Below, one piece after another: positions 1 to 7,246 of a DNA stretch of 16,980 bases (within the stretch, counting starts at the first letter, position 1; each line of letters starts with the position of its first letter). This DNA comes from Candidatus Kapaibacterium sp. (GTDB taxonomy: Bacteria; Bacteroidota; Ignavibacteria; Kapaibacteriales; Kapaibacteriaceae): NCBI GenBank assembly GCA_030830285.1, contig JAURNF010000200.1, positions 1 to 16,980 of the forward strand, read 5' to 3'. The position numbers and the translations under genes were made by a program. The notes below the pieces were generated by a model. That model did no database searches. It saw nothing but the letters and a program-made list of their open reading frames with translations, and was not told the DNA's origin.

Positions 1-878
1 CACTGCGTCGCGTCTTGGGTACACACGTCCAACAATCGGGTTCGCTTGTGAACCCGGATTATCTGCGATTTGACTTCGCGCACTTCGAGCGCATGCGTCC
101 TGATGAACTCCAAGCCGTCGAAGATCTTGTCAACGAAAAGATCTTCGCCTCCATCGACGTTGTCACGGAAGAAATCCCAATTGCCAAGGCGCGTACTGTG
201 CCTGGTGTGAAGATGTTCTTTGGCGATAAGTACGGCGATAGTGTGCGCGTGGTGTTTATCGACGAGACGTTCTCGGTTGAGTTCTGCGGCGGTACGCACG
301 TACGGAACACCAGCGAGATTGGCATGTTCAAGATCCTAAGTGAGTCCAGCGTTGCCAGCGGCGTTCGCCGTATCGAGGCGGTTGCTGGACGGAGTATTCC
401 ACGCTTGATCAAGGATCGCGAACTCCAACGTCTGGCGACGGCCGACGAGATCGCACGTCACCTCGAGCGCATTAAGCAGCTCGAACGTGAACTCGCCTCG
501 CTCAAAACAGGTGAACTCAAGTCGCTCATCCCGAATATCATTAACGCCGCGTCGAAGGTAGGGGACGTCAAGGTTGCCGTCGGCAGCGTCGACGTGGCTG
601 ATAGTGAGCAGCTCAAGGAACTCGGTGATGCGTTGCGCTCCGGACTCGGTACGCAGGGCATCGGACTCCTGGCGGCTGTGGTCGACGACAAGGTGCAACT
701 CGTCTGTGTTGTCACGGATGACCTCACTCAAACACACAATGCAGGAAAGCTCGTCGGTGCCGTTGCAAAACTTCTCGGAGGCGGTGGCGGCGGAAAGGCG
801 CATCTTGCAACTGCAGGCGGTCGTGACGTATCAAAGCTCAACGATGTGCTGGCACAATTCCCAACAATGATTCAATAA
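1..878 (+). CDS. alaS: Alanine--tRNA ligase, C-terminal part (5' end outside window)
   Basis: This is the 3' portion of alanyl-tRNA synthetase, the cytoplasmic enzyme that charges tRNA-Ala and hydrolyses mischarged Ser/Gly-tRNA. The reading frame is already open at base 3, and the first visible residues (LGTHVQQSGSLV) belong to the editing domain, so the catalytic N-terminal half lies upstream. The zinc-site motif CGGTH is at bases 285-299. A charged, probably coiled-coil stretch follows, and then the DHHA1 C-terminal domain with its poly-glycine loop near bases 775-800 and the following AGGRD. About 291 residues are visible, a reasonable size for the editing tail plus C-Ala domain. The TAA stop is at 876-878. 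The next gene begins 25 bases later, so co-transcription is plausible. The assignment is firm; only the 5' extent is unknown. Confidence 0.96.
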   Translation, partial: LRRVLGTHVQQSGSLVNPDYLRFDFAHFERMRPDELQAVEDLVNEKIFASIDVVTEEIPIAKARTVPGVKMFFGDKYGDSVRVVFIDETFSVEFCGGTHVRNTSEIGMFKILSESSVASGVRRIEAVAGRSIPRLIKDRELQRLATADEIARHLERIKQLERELASLKTGELKSLIPNIINAASKVGDVKVAVGSVDVADSEQLKELGDALRSGLGTQGIGLLAAVVDDKVQLVCVVTDDLTQTHNAGKLVGAVAKLLGGGGGGKAHLATAGGRDVSKLNDVLAQFPTMIQ

Positions 879-903
879 TCGATCCTACGAAGGAACAGAC
901 CTC

Positions 904-1278
904 ATGGCAAACTCATACGAAGCACTCGGTACATTGGCTGTGATCATGGACACACAGCAAGTCAAGGACACGTTCAAGAAGCGTGACTTTGTTCTTGAAA
1001 TCGCTGACGGTAATTATCCGCAGCACATTAAGTTCCAAGTAACGCAAGATCGTTGCGCACTGCTTGATGCAATGAAGGTTGGACAGCAAGTAAAGGTGCT
1101 TTTCAATCTCCGCGGACGTCCATTCCAGAACCGCGAAGGTCAAACAGTGTACTACACCAACCTCGAAGCATGGCGCATCGAAGGTGCGTCAGCATCTGCA
1201 CCAGCGTCGACAGATTATAGCCAGATCTCACCAGCACAGTCTGGTGCGAAGGACGACTTCGACGACGTTCCGTTCTGA
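904..1278 (+). CDS. DUF3127 family OB-fold-like protein with SSB-like acidic C-terminal tip
   Basis: A 124-residue protein resembling DUF3127, a family common in Bacteroidetes whose function is not established. Residues 1-95 have the family pattern: KKRDFVLE near residue 25, an alternating beta pattern, VGQQVKVLFNLRGR near 60-73, and TNLEAWRIE near 88-96. An Ala/Ser/Pro-rich linker follows, and the protein ends in DDFDDVPF. That end resembles the DDDIPF tip through which single-stranded DNA-binding proteins recruit partners, so a nucleic-acid-related role is an inference, not shown. The start ATG is preceded by AAGGA at 890-894 with good spacing. The stop overlaps the next start codon (TGATG), suggesting translational coupling with the DUF1801 gene. 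No signal peptide or membrane segment is seen, so it is probably cytoplasmic. Confidence 0.85.
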   Translation: MANSYEALGTLAVIMDTQQVKDTFKKRDFVLEIADGNYPQHIKFQVTQDRCALLDAMKVGQQVKVLFNLRGRPFQNREGQTVYYTNLEAWRIEGASASAPASTDYSQISPAQSGAKDDFDDVPF

Positions 1279-1634
1279 TGACCGTCGACGCATACATCGC
1301 CGCATCAGAGTCACAGCATGCAGCGGTGTTATCGGAGATTCGTTCGATCGTACATAGGTGTCTCCCGAATGTCGAGGAGACCATCTCGTACGGCATGCCA
1401 ACGTTCCGCATCAATAATGCCGTGCTATTCCACATCGGGAGAGCACGGCATTGCTGTTCTATCTATCCTGGTGCTCGAGTCGTTCAGGAGTTAGGACCAG
1501 AGCTCGATGGGTTCTCGGTGAGGAAGGCGACAATTCATGTCCCGATCGATACAGCCGTATCGAACAAACTCGTCGAACGCATCATCAATATTCGGATGCA
1601 ACACATATCGGGTGATCTGAAGCCTGCGCAGTAA
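1278..1634 (+). CDS. DUF1801 domain protein (YdhG-like fold), function unknown
   Basis: A 118-residue cytoplasmic protein of the DUF1801 type. The family hallmarks visible are an N-terminal YIAAS segment, the central EETISYGMPTF motif at residues 33-43, a HCCSIYPGA strand near 58-67, and KATIHVPID near 83-91 followed by a closing amphipathic helix (KLVERIINIRM). The biochemical role of this family is unclear, and a few relatives have been linked to iron or stress physiology; nothing here narrows it. The ATG overlaps the TGA of the DUF3127 gene by one base, so translation probably depends on the upstream gene. The stop lies 10 bases before purD. Two adjacent cysteines (59-60) sit in the central strand and are not a known metal site. 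Confidence 0.8.
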   Translation: MTVDAYIAASESQHAAVLSEIRSIVHRCLPNVEETISYGMPTFRINNAVLFHIGRARHCCSIYPGARVVQELGPELDGFSVRKATIHVPIDTAVSNKLVERIINIRMQHISGDLKPAQ

Positions 1635-1644
1635 CTTCGTAGCA

Positions 1645-2913
1645 ATGGAACGAATACTCTTGATCGGTTCGGGCGGACGTGAGCATGCGCTCTCATCGGC
1701 ATTGTTGCGTTCGTCGTCATGCGAGAAGCTCTGGGTTGCACCAGGTAATCCGGGAATTGCGCGTGATGCAGAGTGCATCCAACTGAATGTGAGCGATCAT
1801 CTTGCTGTCGCGAGGTTCTGTCTCAAGAACAACGTAACGCTCGTCGTGATTGGTCCAGAGCAACCCCTTGCTGAAGGACTTTCCGATGCACTCCGTGAGG
1901 AGAACATCGATGTGTTTGGTCCATCACAAGCCGCGGCACAACTCGAGTCGTCGAAAGGCTTTTCGAAGGACTTCATGGCGCGGCACCACATACCCACCGC
2001 GCCGTATCGTCGATTCACGTCAGCACAGCACGCTGATGCTCTGACGTACACCGCACAGCATGCGTTACCAGTGGTTGTGAAGTACGACGGACTTGCAGCT
2101 GGCAAGGGCGTCGTTGTTGCCACCACACACGACGAAGCACGTGATGCTGTAGACATGATGTACGACGGAGTGTTTGGCTCCGACGGCATCGTCATCGAAG
2201 GATTCCTCATAGGACACGAAGCGAGCGTCTTCGCTATTTGTGATGGACGCGACATGATCACGCTTGCTCCAGCACAGGATCACAAGCGCATTGGTGACGG
2301 TGACACAGGGAAGAATACCGGCGGCATGGGCGCATACGCGCCAGCGCCACTCGTCACCGAGGCACATCTTGCAACTATCCGTCAGAAGATTGTTCGCCCC
2401 CTGCTCGATGGCATGCGTGAAGAGGGGATGCCTTTCATCGGGTGTCTCTTCTGCGGACTCATGATTGACGGCGACGAAGTCAACGTTGTTGAGTTCAACG
2501 TCCGCTTCGGTGATCCCGAAACACAGTGTGTTTTGAGTGTACTCGACGCAGATGTTGCCGCACTGTTTGCATCAGCTGCGCGTGGCGAGCTCGATGCTTC
2601 GACCGTGCGATCAACCCATGTAGGATTTGCCTGCAACGTTGTCCTGGCCTCGAAGGGTTATCCCGATAGCTATGCAAAGGGGCTGCCCATCATCGGCATT
2701 ACTGCAGCAGAGATTGATCCGCAGGTCACCGTGTACCATGCCGGCACCAGCGAACAGGATGGCGAGCTCCTGACCAATGGCGGACGTGTGCTTGGTGTGA
2801 CTGCGGCAGGTGATACACTCGCAGACGCGGTTGGACGCGCCTATCGTGCCGTTGACAAGATTGAATTTCATGGCAAGACATACCGCAAGGACATTGCGGC
2901 CAAAGCACTATGA
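1645..2913 (+). CDS. purD: Phosphoribosylamine--glycine ligase (GAR synthetase)
   Basis: A full-length (422 aa) PurD, which joins glycine to 5-phosphoribosylamine using ATP in the second step of de novo purine synthesis in the cytoplasm. Domains in order are the N-terminal PurD domain with GSGGREHA at residues 8-15 and PGNPG at 33-37; the ATP-grasp domain with KYDGLAAGKG at 146-155, DHKRIGDGDTGKNTGGMGAY at 212-231 and the metal/ATP-binding EFNVRFGDPETQ at 283-294; and a C-terminal domain from about residue 325 ending in a typical RAV.KI.F.GK.YRKDI pattern. All key motifs look intact. No obvious Shine-Dalgarno precedes the ATG, which lies 10 bases after the DUF1801 stop, so coupling is likely. 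Its last codons overlap the epimerase start (ATGA). Confidence 0.97.
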   Translation: MERILLIGSGGREHALSSALLRSSSCEKLWVAPGNPGIARDAECIQLNVSDHLAVARFCLKNNVTLVVIGPEQPLAEGLSDALREENIDVFGPSQAAAQLESSKGFSKDFMARHHIPTAPYRRFTSAQHADALTYTAQHALPVVVKYDGLAAGKGVVVATTHDEARDAVDMMYDGVFGSDGIVIEGFLIGHEASVFAICDGRDMITLAPAQDHKRIGDGDTGKNTGGMGAYAPAPLVTEAHLATIRQKIVRPLLDGMREEGMPFIGCLFCGLMIDGDEVNVVEFNVRFGDPETQCVLSVLDADVAALFASAARGELDASTVRSTHVGFACNVVLASKGYPDSYAKGLPIIGITAAEIDPQVTVYHAGTSEQDGELLTNGGRVLGVTAAGDTLADAVGRAYRAVDKIEFHGKTYRKDIAAKAL

Positions 2914-3839
2914 AGATTCTCGTAACCGGCGGAGCCGGATTCATCGGATCGCACGTAGCAGACGCATTTCTCGCAACCGGTGCGGACGTCGTGATTGTGG
3001 ACAATCTCTCGATGGGGCGTCGTGAGAACATCCCTCAGGGGGCACGCTTCGTTGAGATGGACATAACCTCGGACGCCTTCACGCAGTTTCTGCTTGACGA
3101 GAAGTTCGACCACATCAATCATCATGCGGCGCACATGGAGCTCCGTGTGAGTGTCGACAAGCCGGTGCATGATGCTGCTGTGAACATCCTGGGATCGATT
3201 CGTGTACTTGACGGAGCGCGTCGCTCTGGTGTGCAGCATGTAACGCTTGCCTCGACGACTGCTGTGCTTGGAGAGTTTCTCCACATGCCGGCAACGGAAG
3301 AGCACCCTGTGAACCCCATTGCACCATATGGTGTTTCCAAGCGTTCAATGGAACTCTATGCAGAGTATGAACGGTTAACACACCATATGAGCATCACCAC
3401 GCTCCGCTACACCAACGTCTACGGTCCACGCCAGAATCCCCATGGCGAGGCTGGTGTGATAGCCATTTTCCTTGAAAAGTTTCTTGCCGGGCAAACGCCG
3501 ATCATTCATGGCGACGGCCGACAGGAGCGCGACTACATCCATGTGAGTGATGTAGCGCTTGCCAATCTCATCGCGTTCGAGCAGCGTGTGCAAGGCACCT
3601 ATCACATCTGCGCAAACAGTGCCGCTAGTGTGCTCGACGTTGTCGGTTACCTCCGAACTGCACTCGGAACCTCCTGTGAGGTGCATCATGGTCCGGCAAA
3701 GGCAGGGGACCCCGCCCGCACCCGCGGTTCCCATGATGCCTACACTGCGCGGACTGGATGGCGTCCGATCGTACCCCTTCATGACGGAATTTCGTCCACT
3801 GTTGCCTGGTTTACGCAGCGACATGAAACATCCACATGA
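2910..3839 (+). CDS. NAD-dependent epimerase/dehydratase (extended SDR, GalE/UDP-sugar epimerase type)
   Basis: A 309-residue extended short-chain dehydrogenase/reductase. The Rossmann NAD-binding motif GGAGFIG is at residues 7-13, followed by the acidic residue pattern VIVDNLS at 28-34. Catalytic residues are consistent with an active enzyme: STT at 115-117 and the YxxxK pair Tyr140/Lys144 (YGVSK). The sugar-nucleotide part carries NVYGPRQNP near 169-177 and GDGRQERDYIHVSDV at 191-205, typical of UDP-glucose/UDP-N-acetylglucosamine 4-epimerases and related dehydratases. The exact substrate cannot be read from the sequence. It probably supplies cell-surface polysaccharide precursors. The start overlaps the purD stop by four bases (ATGA), implying coupled translation. 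It is the last gene before a small regulatory gap. Confidence 0.9.
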   Translation: MKILVTGGAGFIGSHVADAFLATGADVVIVDNLSMGRRENIPQGARFVEMDITSDAFTQFLLDEKFDHINHHAAHMELRVSVDKPVHDAAVNILGSIRVLDGARRSGVQHVTLASTTAVLGEFLHMPATEEHPVNPIAPYGVSKRSMELYAEYERLTHHMSITTLRYTNVYGPRQNPHGEAGVIAIFLEKFLAGQTPIIHGDGRQERDYIHVSDVALANLIAFEQRVQGTYHICANSAASVLDVVGYLRTALGTSCEVHHGPAKAGDPARTRGSHDAYTARTGWRPIVPLHDGISSTVAWFTQRHETST

Positions 3840-3855
3840 ACCTCAGACCCCTTTT

Positions 3856-3910
3856 TTTGACCCTCCCCAACGTGTAACTTTGGGGGATTCGGCTGAAAAC
3901 GTCTTATACA
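3856..3910 (+). promoter_or_regulatory. Candidate promoter region ahead of the oxidase operon
   Basis: The 85-base gap between the epimerase and the cytochrome c gene contains TAACTTTG at 3875-3882, an exact match to the Bacteroidetes -7 consensus TAnnTTTG. A TTTG at 3856-3859 could be the -33 element, although the 15-base spacer is shorter than usual. An alternative sigma-70-like reading is TTGGGG at 3880-3885 with TATACA at 3905-3910 (19-base spacer). An inverted repeat overlaps the first candidate. The location at the head of the oxidase genes supports a promoter, but the choice between the two readings is open. Confidence 0.4.
3865..3885. repeat. Inverted repeat CCCCAA-N9-TTGGGG overlapping the candidate promoter
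   Basis: Six-base arms CCCCAA (3865-3870) and TTGGGG (3880-3885) are separated by nine bases. The right arm covers the last bases of the TAACTTTG motif. It could be an operator dyad or a hairpin. It is preceded, not followed, by a T-run (3852-3858), so it does not look like an intrinsic terminator for the upstream genes. Confidence 0.45.
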
Positions 3911-3924
3911 CAAGGTTGGTGAAC

Positions 3925-4458
3925 ATGCAGATGGTTGGTCGACGCACTCTTGGTGTCGTAATGACACTCCTGGTTTCCACGCTCTTGACAGCGTGCAACA
4001 TCGACGGTTTCTTCACCAAGTTCCAGGACGACCCAGTGTGGGTTGATCCGAATGCCGCAGCAAAAGAGGCTGCTGGTACCGCAGACGCAGGCGGACCAGG
4101 CAAGGCTGTGTATTCGCGCAAGTGCGCGACATGCCACCAAGGAACCGGTAAGGGTGTTCCGGGCACGTACCCGCCACTTGTCGGCTCTGAGATTGCCAAT
4201 GGCGACCCAACGTATCCAATCCGCATCGTGCTGCACGGTTTCCGTGGTCCGATCGAGCGTCAGGGCACTGCCTACAACAACGCAATGGCATCGTGGAAGG
4301 CGCTCAGCGACCAAGAGATTGCCGATGTGCTGACCTACGTTCGCTCTTCGACGCTTGGAAACTCGGGCGCTCCGGTAACGCCGGACGAAGTCAAGGCCGT
4401 ACGCGAGGCAACGGCGAGCCGTGCCACGCCATACACTGAAGCAGAACTGCTTCAGTAA
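3925..4458 (+). CDS. Monohaem cytochrome c lipoprotein, probable electron carrier for the oxidase
   Basis: A 177-residue class I-type cytochrome c exported and probably lipid-anchored. A hydrophobic signal segment (residues 9-23) ends in the lipobox-like LLTAC with Cys24 as the likely lipidated residue. A single haem site CATCH is at 67-71, and Met121 (NNAMASW) is the likely distal ligand, followed by the usual LSDQEIADVLTYVR helix and a VTPDEVKAVR tail. It lies immediately upstream of coxB, where it could deliver electrons to CuA in place of the cytochrome domain fused to subunit II in many caa3 oxidases. It does not look like ActE. The open frame extends upstream into the epimerase gene, but the signal peptide fixes the start at 3925 (AAGG at 3912-3915) or at the ATG six bases later. 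Confidence 0.9.
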   Translation: MQMVGRRTLGVVMTLLVSTLLTACNIDGFFTKFQDDPVWVDPNAAAKEAAGTADAGGPGKAVYSRKCATCHQGTGKGVPGTYPPLVGSEIANGDPTYPIRIVLHGFRGPIERQGTAYNNAMASWKALSDQEIADVLTYVRSSTLGNSGAPVTPDEVKAVREATASRATPYTEAELLQ

Positions 4459-4497
4459 CTCAACCACGTATACAAATTCTCACTGGAGTTCTGATTC

Positions 4498-5340
4498 ATG
4501 GACGGTTTCTTCAGCGTCTTCGACATGCTCGCGTGGTTCCCAGAGAACATCTCCACGTTTGGGCAGGAACTTGACAATCTCTTTGCGATCATCTATTGGG
4601 TGAGCGTCGCGATTTTCTTCTTGACGTTCGGGGTGCTTGGGTACTTACTCGTGAAGTATCGCTACAGCCCTGACCGTCGCGGGTATAACTACCACGGTAA
4701 CAGTGTCGTTGAAATCACGTGGACCGTGCTGCCGACCCTGCTCTTTGCAGCGATTGGTCTGTACTCTGACGATATCTGGGAGCGCACGAAGTATTCCAGC
4801 AAGGTGCCAACGGCTGATGTCGAGATCCTAGTTCTTGGCAAGCAGTACGGCTGGGTGTTTCTCTATCCAGGCGCTGATGGAACATTTGGTCGCAACGCAC
4901 ACAACGATCGCACTGCGCGTTCGCTGATGAGTGCGACAAACCCATTTGGTCGCGACACGGCAGATCCTGCTGGATTCGACGACGTTATGACTGAGAACCA
5001 ATTCGTCGTGCCTGTCAACGCAAACGTTGTTATGCGTGGATCGTCACTTGACGTTCTTCACAGCTTCTTCCTGCCGCACGCACGTGTGAAGCAGGATGTT
5101 ATTCCAGGACTCTGGATGACGATCTGGTACAACCTGTTTAAGACAGGGAAGTACGAGCTCGCATGTGCTGAGCTTTGCGGTGGCGGACACTATGGTATGC
5201 GCGCCGAGTATGAGGTTATGAGCCGAACGGACTACGATAAGTGGCTCGATGCTCGTAACGCCGAGGTGAATGCTGCACGGACACCTCAACCTGCACCAAC
5301 AGCGACGACCGATACAGCGGCCGTAGCATCACTTCGTTAA
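4498..5340 (+). CDS. coxB: Cytochrome c oxidase subunit II (CuA subunit)
   Basis: A 280-residue subunit II that accepts electrons from cytochrome c at the binuclear CuA centre on the outer face of the membrane. Two membrane helices lie near residues 28-52 and 72-90, then the cupredoxin domain with the aromatic QYGWVF at 116-121. The CuA ligands are complete: His188, Cys223, Glu225, Cys227, His231 and Met234 (CAELCGGGHYGM). An extended loop at roughly 125-170 containing FGRNAHND and NPFGRD resembles the insert found in Bacteroidetes homologues. No cytochrome c domain is fused; the C-terminus is only a Pro/Ala/Thr-rich tail. GGAG at 4485-4488 is the ribosome binding site. It sits between the separate cytochrome c gene and coxA. 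Confidence 0.96.
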   Translation: MDGFFSVFDMLAWFPENISTFGQELDNLFAIIYWVSVAIFFLTFGVLGYLLVKYRYSPDRRGYNYHGNSVVEITWTVLPTLLFAAIGLYSDDIWERTKYSSKVPTADVEILVLGKQYGWVFLYPGADGTFGRNAHNDRTARSLMSATNPFGRDTADPAGFDDVMTENQFVVPVNANVVMRGSSLDVLHSFFLPHARVKQDVIPGLWMTIWYNLFKTGKYELACAELCGGGHYGMRAEYEVMSRTDYDKWLDARNAEVNAARTPQPAPTATTDTAAVASLR

Positions 5341-5368
5341 CGAAACTTCGACTTAGGAGCATTACCGC

Positions 5369-7216
5369 ATGAGCACATCGACACTCCAGCACGGATCAGC
5401 AGCCGAACACGGCCACGATCACGAGCACGGGCATCACCACGATCTTCCGTGGTACCGCAAGTATGTTTTCTCAACCGACCACAAGGTGATTTCGAAGCAG
5501 TTCATGCTTTCGTCACTGTTCTTCTTGTTTGTCGGTGGTGCATTTGCGCTCTTCATTCGCTGGCAGTTGGCCTACCCAGGTCAGGCTATACCGATCATCG
5601 GTGATATCCTTCCAGCATCATGGGCAACAAACGGCGTTATCTCGCCGGAGTTCTATGCACAGCTTCTGACGATGCACGGCTCGATCATGATCTTCTTCGT
5701 GATCATCCCATTTGCTGTGGGTATGTTCGGCAACTTCTGTATTCCGTTGATGATCGGCACCGACGACATGGCGTTGCCGAAGCTCAACATGTGGTCGTTC
5801 TGGCTTGTACCACCAGCTGGTTTGATCATGATGGCGGGCTTCTTTACAGAAACCGGATATGCTGCTGCTGGATGGACGAGCTATCCACCGCTCTCGGCGC
5901 AAACAGGCCTGGCTAAGTTCACAATCTCGGGTCAGACACTCTGGACGATCAGCGTCTTCCTCGTTGGATTTTCGTCGATCATGGGTGCTGTGAACTACGT
6001 TGCAACCGTACTGAACAAGCGTGCAAAGGGAATGAAGTTGTTCGACATGCCGCTCACGGTATGGGCGCTCTTCATCACGGCGATCATCATCACGCTCGGT
6101 ACACCAGTGCTTGCAGCTGGCTTGGCCATGTTGTTCATGGACAACTTCCTGCACACAAGCTTCTTCCTTCCTGACAATCTGGTAACGAACTCCAAGTACT
6201 TCGGTGGTGGACAGCCGATTTTGTTCCAGCACGTGTTCTGGTTCTATTCGCACCCAGCTGTGTACATCATGATCCTCCCATTGATGGGTATCGTATCTGA
6301 TGTCATGGCGACGTTCTCTCGCAAGCCGATCTACGGTTACAAGGCCATGGTGTTTGCTATCGCAGGCATTGCATTCCTCGGCTTCATCGTGTGGGGTCAC
6401 CACATGTTCCAGTCGGGCATGAATCCGCTGCTCGGTACAACCTTCATGTTGTCGACGATTGTCATCGCGGTGCCATCATCGATCAAGGTCTTCAACTGGC
6501 TTGGAACACTCTGGCGCGGTAACATTCAATTCTCGTCAGCCATGCTCAACGCATTGGCATTCGTATCGATGTTCATCATCGGTGGTCTGTCGGGCGTGTT
6601 CATGGCATCTGCGCCTGTTGACATCTACATCCACGACACATACTTCATCGTTGCACACATCCACTACGTGCTCTTCGGTGGATCGCTCTTCGGAATCTTT
6701 GCTGGTATCTACTACTGGTATCCAAAGATGTTCGGCAAGATGCTCAACGAAACATGGGGTCGCCGTCACTTCTTCTGGACATTTGTAACGTTCAACCTCA
6801 CGTTCTTCCCGATGCACATCCTTGGTATCGGTGGTCACATGCGTCGTATCTACGATCCAAACGTGTACGACTTCCTCAAGGGGCTTGGTGGCATTAACGA
6901 GACGGTAACGATTGGTGCTATTGCGCTTGGTTTCTCGCAGCTCATCCTTGTTGGCAACATTCTCTGGTCGATGAAGTGGGGCAAGAAGGCACCACGCAAT
7001 CCATGGAAGGCGAACACACTTGAGTGGGCAGCTCCAGAGCACCCAGGTCACGGCAACTTCGATATGGACATCACGGTGTACCGTGGACCATACGAGTTTG
7101 GTGTTGAAGGTCGTCAAGATGACTACTGGCCACAGTGGGAGAAGGGTGCTTCGGTTACGGTGCATCATCACACGATTGCTGTAGCAGACGACACAAAGAC
7201 GTTCGGCGCACACTAA
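5369..7216 (+). CDS. coxA: Cytochrome c oxidase subunit I, haem-copper type A2
   Basis: The 615-residue catalytic subunit that reduces O2 to water and pumps protons. Ligands are all present: His103 and His432 for haem a, His430 for haem a3, and His295, His344 and His345 for CuB, with the cross-link tyrosine Tyr299. Helix VI reads YSHPAVY (293-299), so the proton-channel glutamate of A1 enzymes is replaced by Ala297 and the Tyr-Ser pair marks the A2 subtype, as in the Rhodothermus marinus caa3 oxidase. K-channel Lys373 and the D-channel entrance Asp133 with Asn140 are retained. The N-terminus is histidine-rich (eight His between residues 8 and 24). AGGAG at 5355-5359 sets the start. There are about 12-13 membrane helices. 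It is followed closely by the haem A synthesis genes. Confidence 0.97.
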   Translation: MSTSTLQHGSAAEHGHDHEHGHHHDLPWYRKYVFSTDHKVISKQFMLSSLFFLFVGGAFALFIRWQLAYPGQAIPIIGDILPASWATNGVISPEFYAQLLTMHGSIMIFFVIIPFAVGMFGNFCIPLMIGTDDMALPKLNMWSFWLVPPAGLIMMAGFFTETGYAAAGWTSYPPLSAQTGLAKFTISGQTLWTISVFLVGFSSIMGAVNYVATVLNKRAKGMKLFDMPLTVWALFITAIIITLGTPVLAAGLAMLFMDNFLHTSFFLPDNLVTNSKYFGGGQPILFQHVFWFYSHPAVYIMILPLMGIVSDVMATFSRKPIYGYKAMVFAIAGIAFLGFIVWGHHMFQSGMNPLLGTTFMLSTIVIAVPSSIKVFNWLGTLWRGNIQFSSAMLNALAFVSMFIIGGLSGVFMASAPVDIYIHDTYFIVAHIHYVLFGGSLFGIFAGIYYWYPKMFGKMLNETWGRRHFFWTFVTFNLTFFPMHILGIGGHMRRIYDPNVYDFLKGLGGINETVTIGAIALGFSQLILVGNILWSMKWGKKAPRNPWKANTLEWAAPEHPGHGNFDMDITVYRGPYEFGVEGRQDDYWPQWEKGASVTVHHHTIAVADDTKTFGAH

Positions 7217-7246
7217 CCCCGCATAACAGCAAGGCAGGCATCATTC

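Noticed and set aside
3852..3885. Possible terminator after the epimerase gene
   Set aside because: The T-run comes before the hairpin, not after it, in the direction of transcription, and the reverse reading is followed by A residues.
3559..3924. Upstream extension of the cytochrome c frame into the epimerase gene
   Set aside because: The extension would place the lipoprotein signal in mid-protein. The start at 3925 gives a proper signal peptide and a ribosome binding site.
5618..6403. A 261-codon open frame on the minus strand opposite coxA
   Set aside because: It lies wholly within coxA, its translation is rich in His/Arg/Asp without recognisable motifs, and it follows from the codon bias of the opposite strand.
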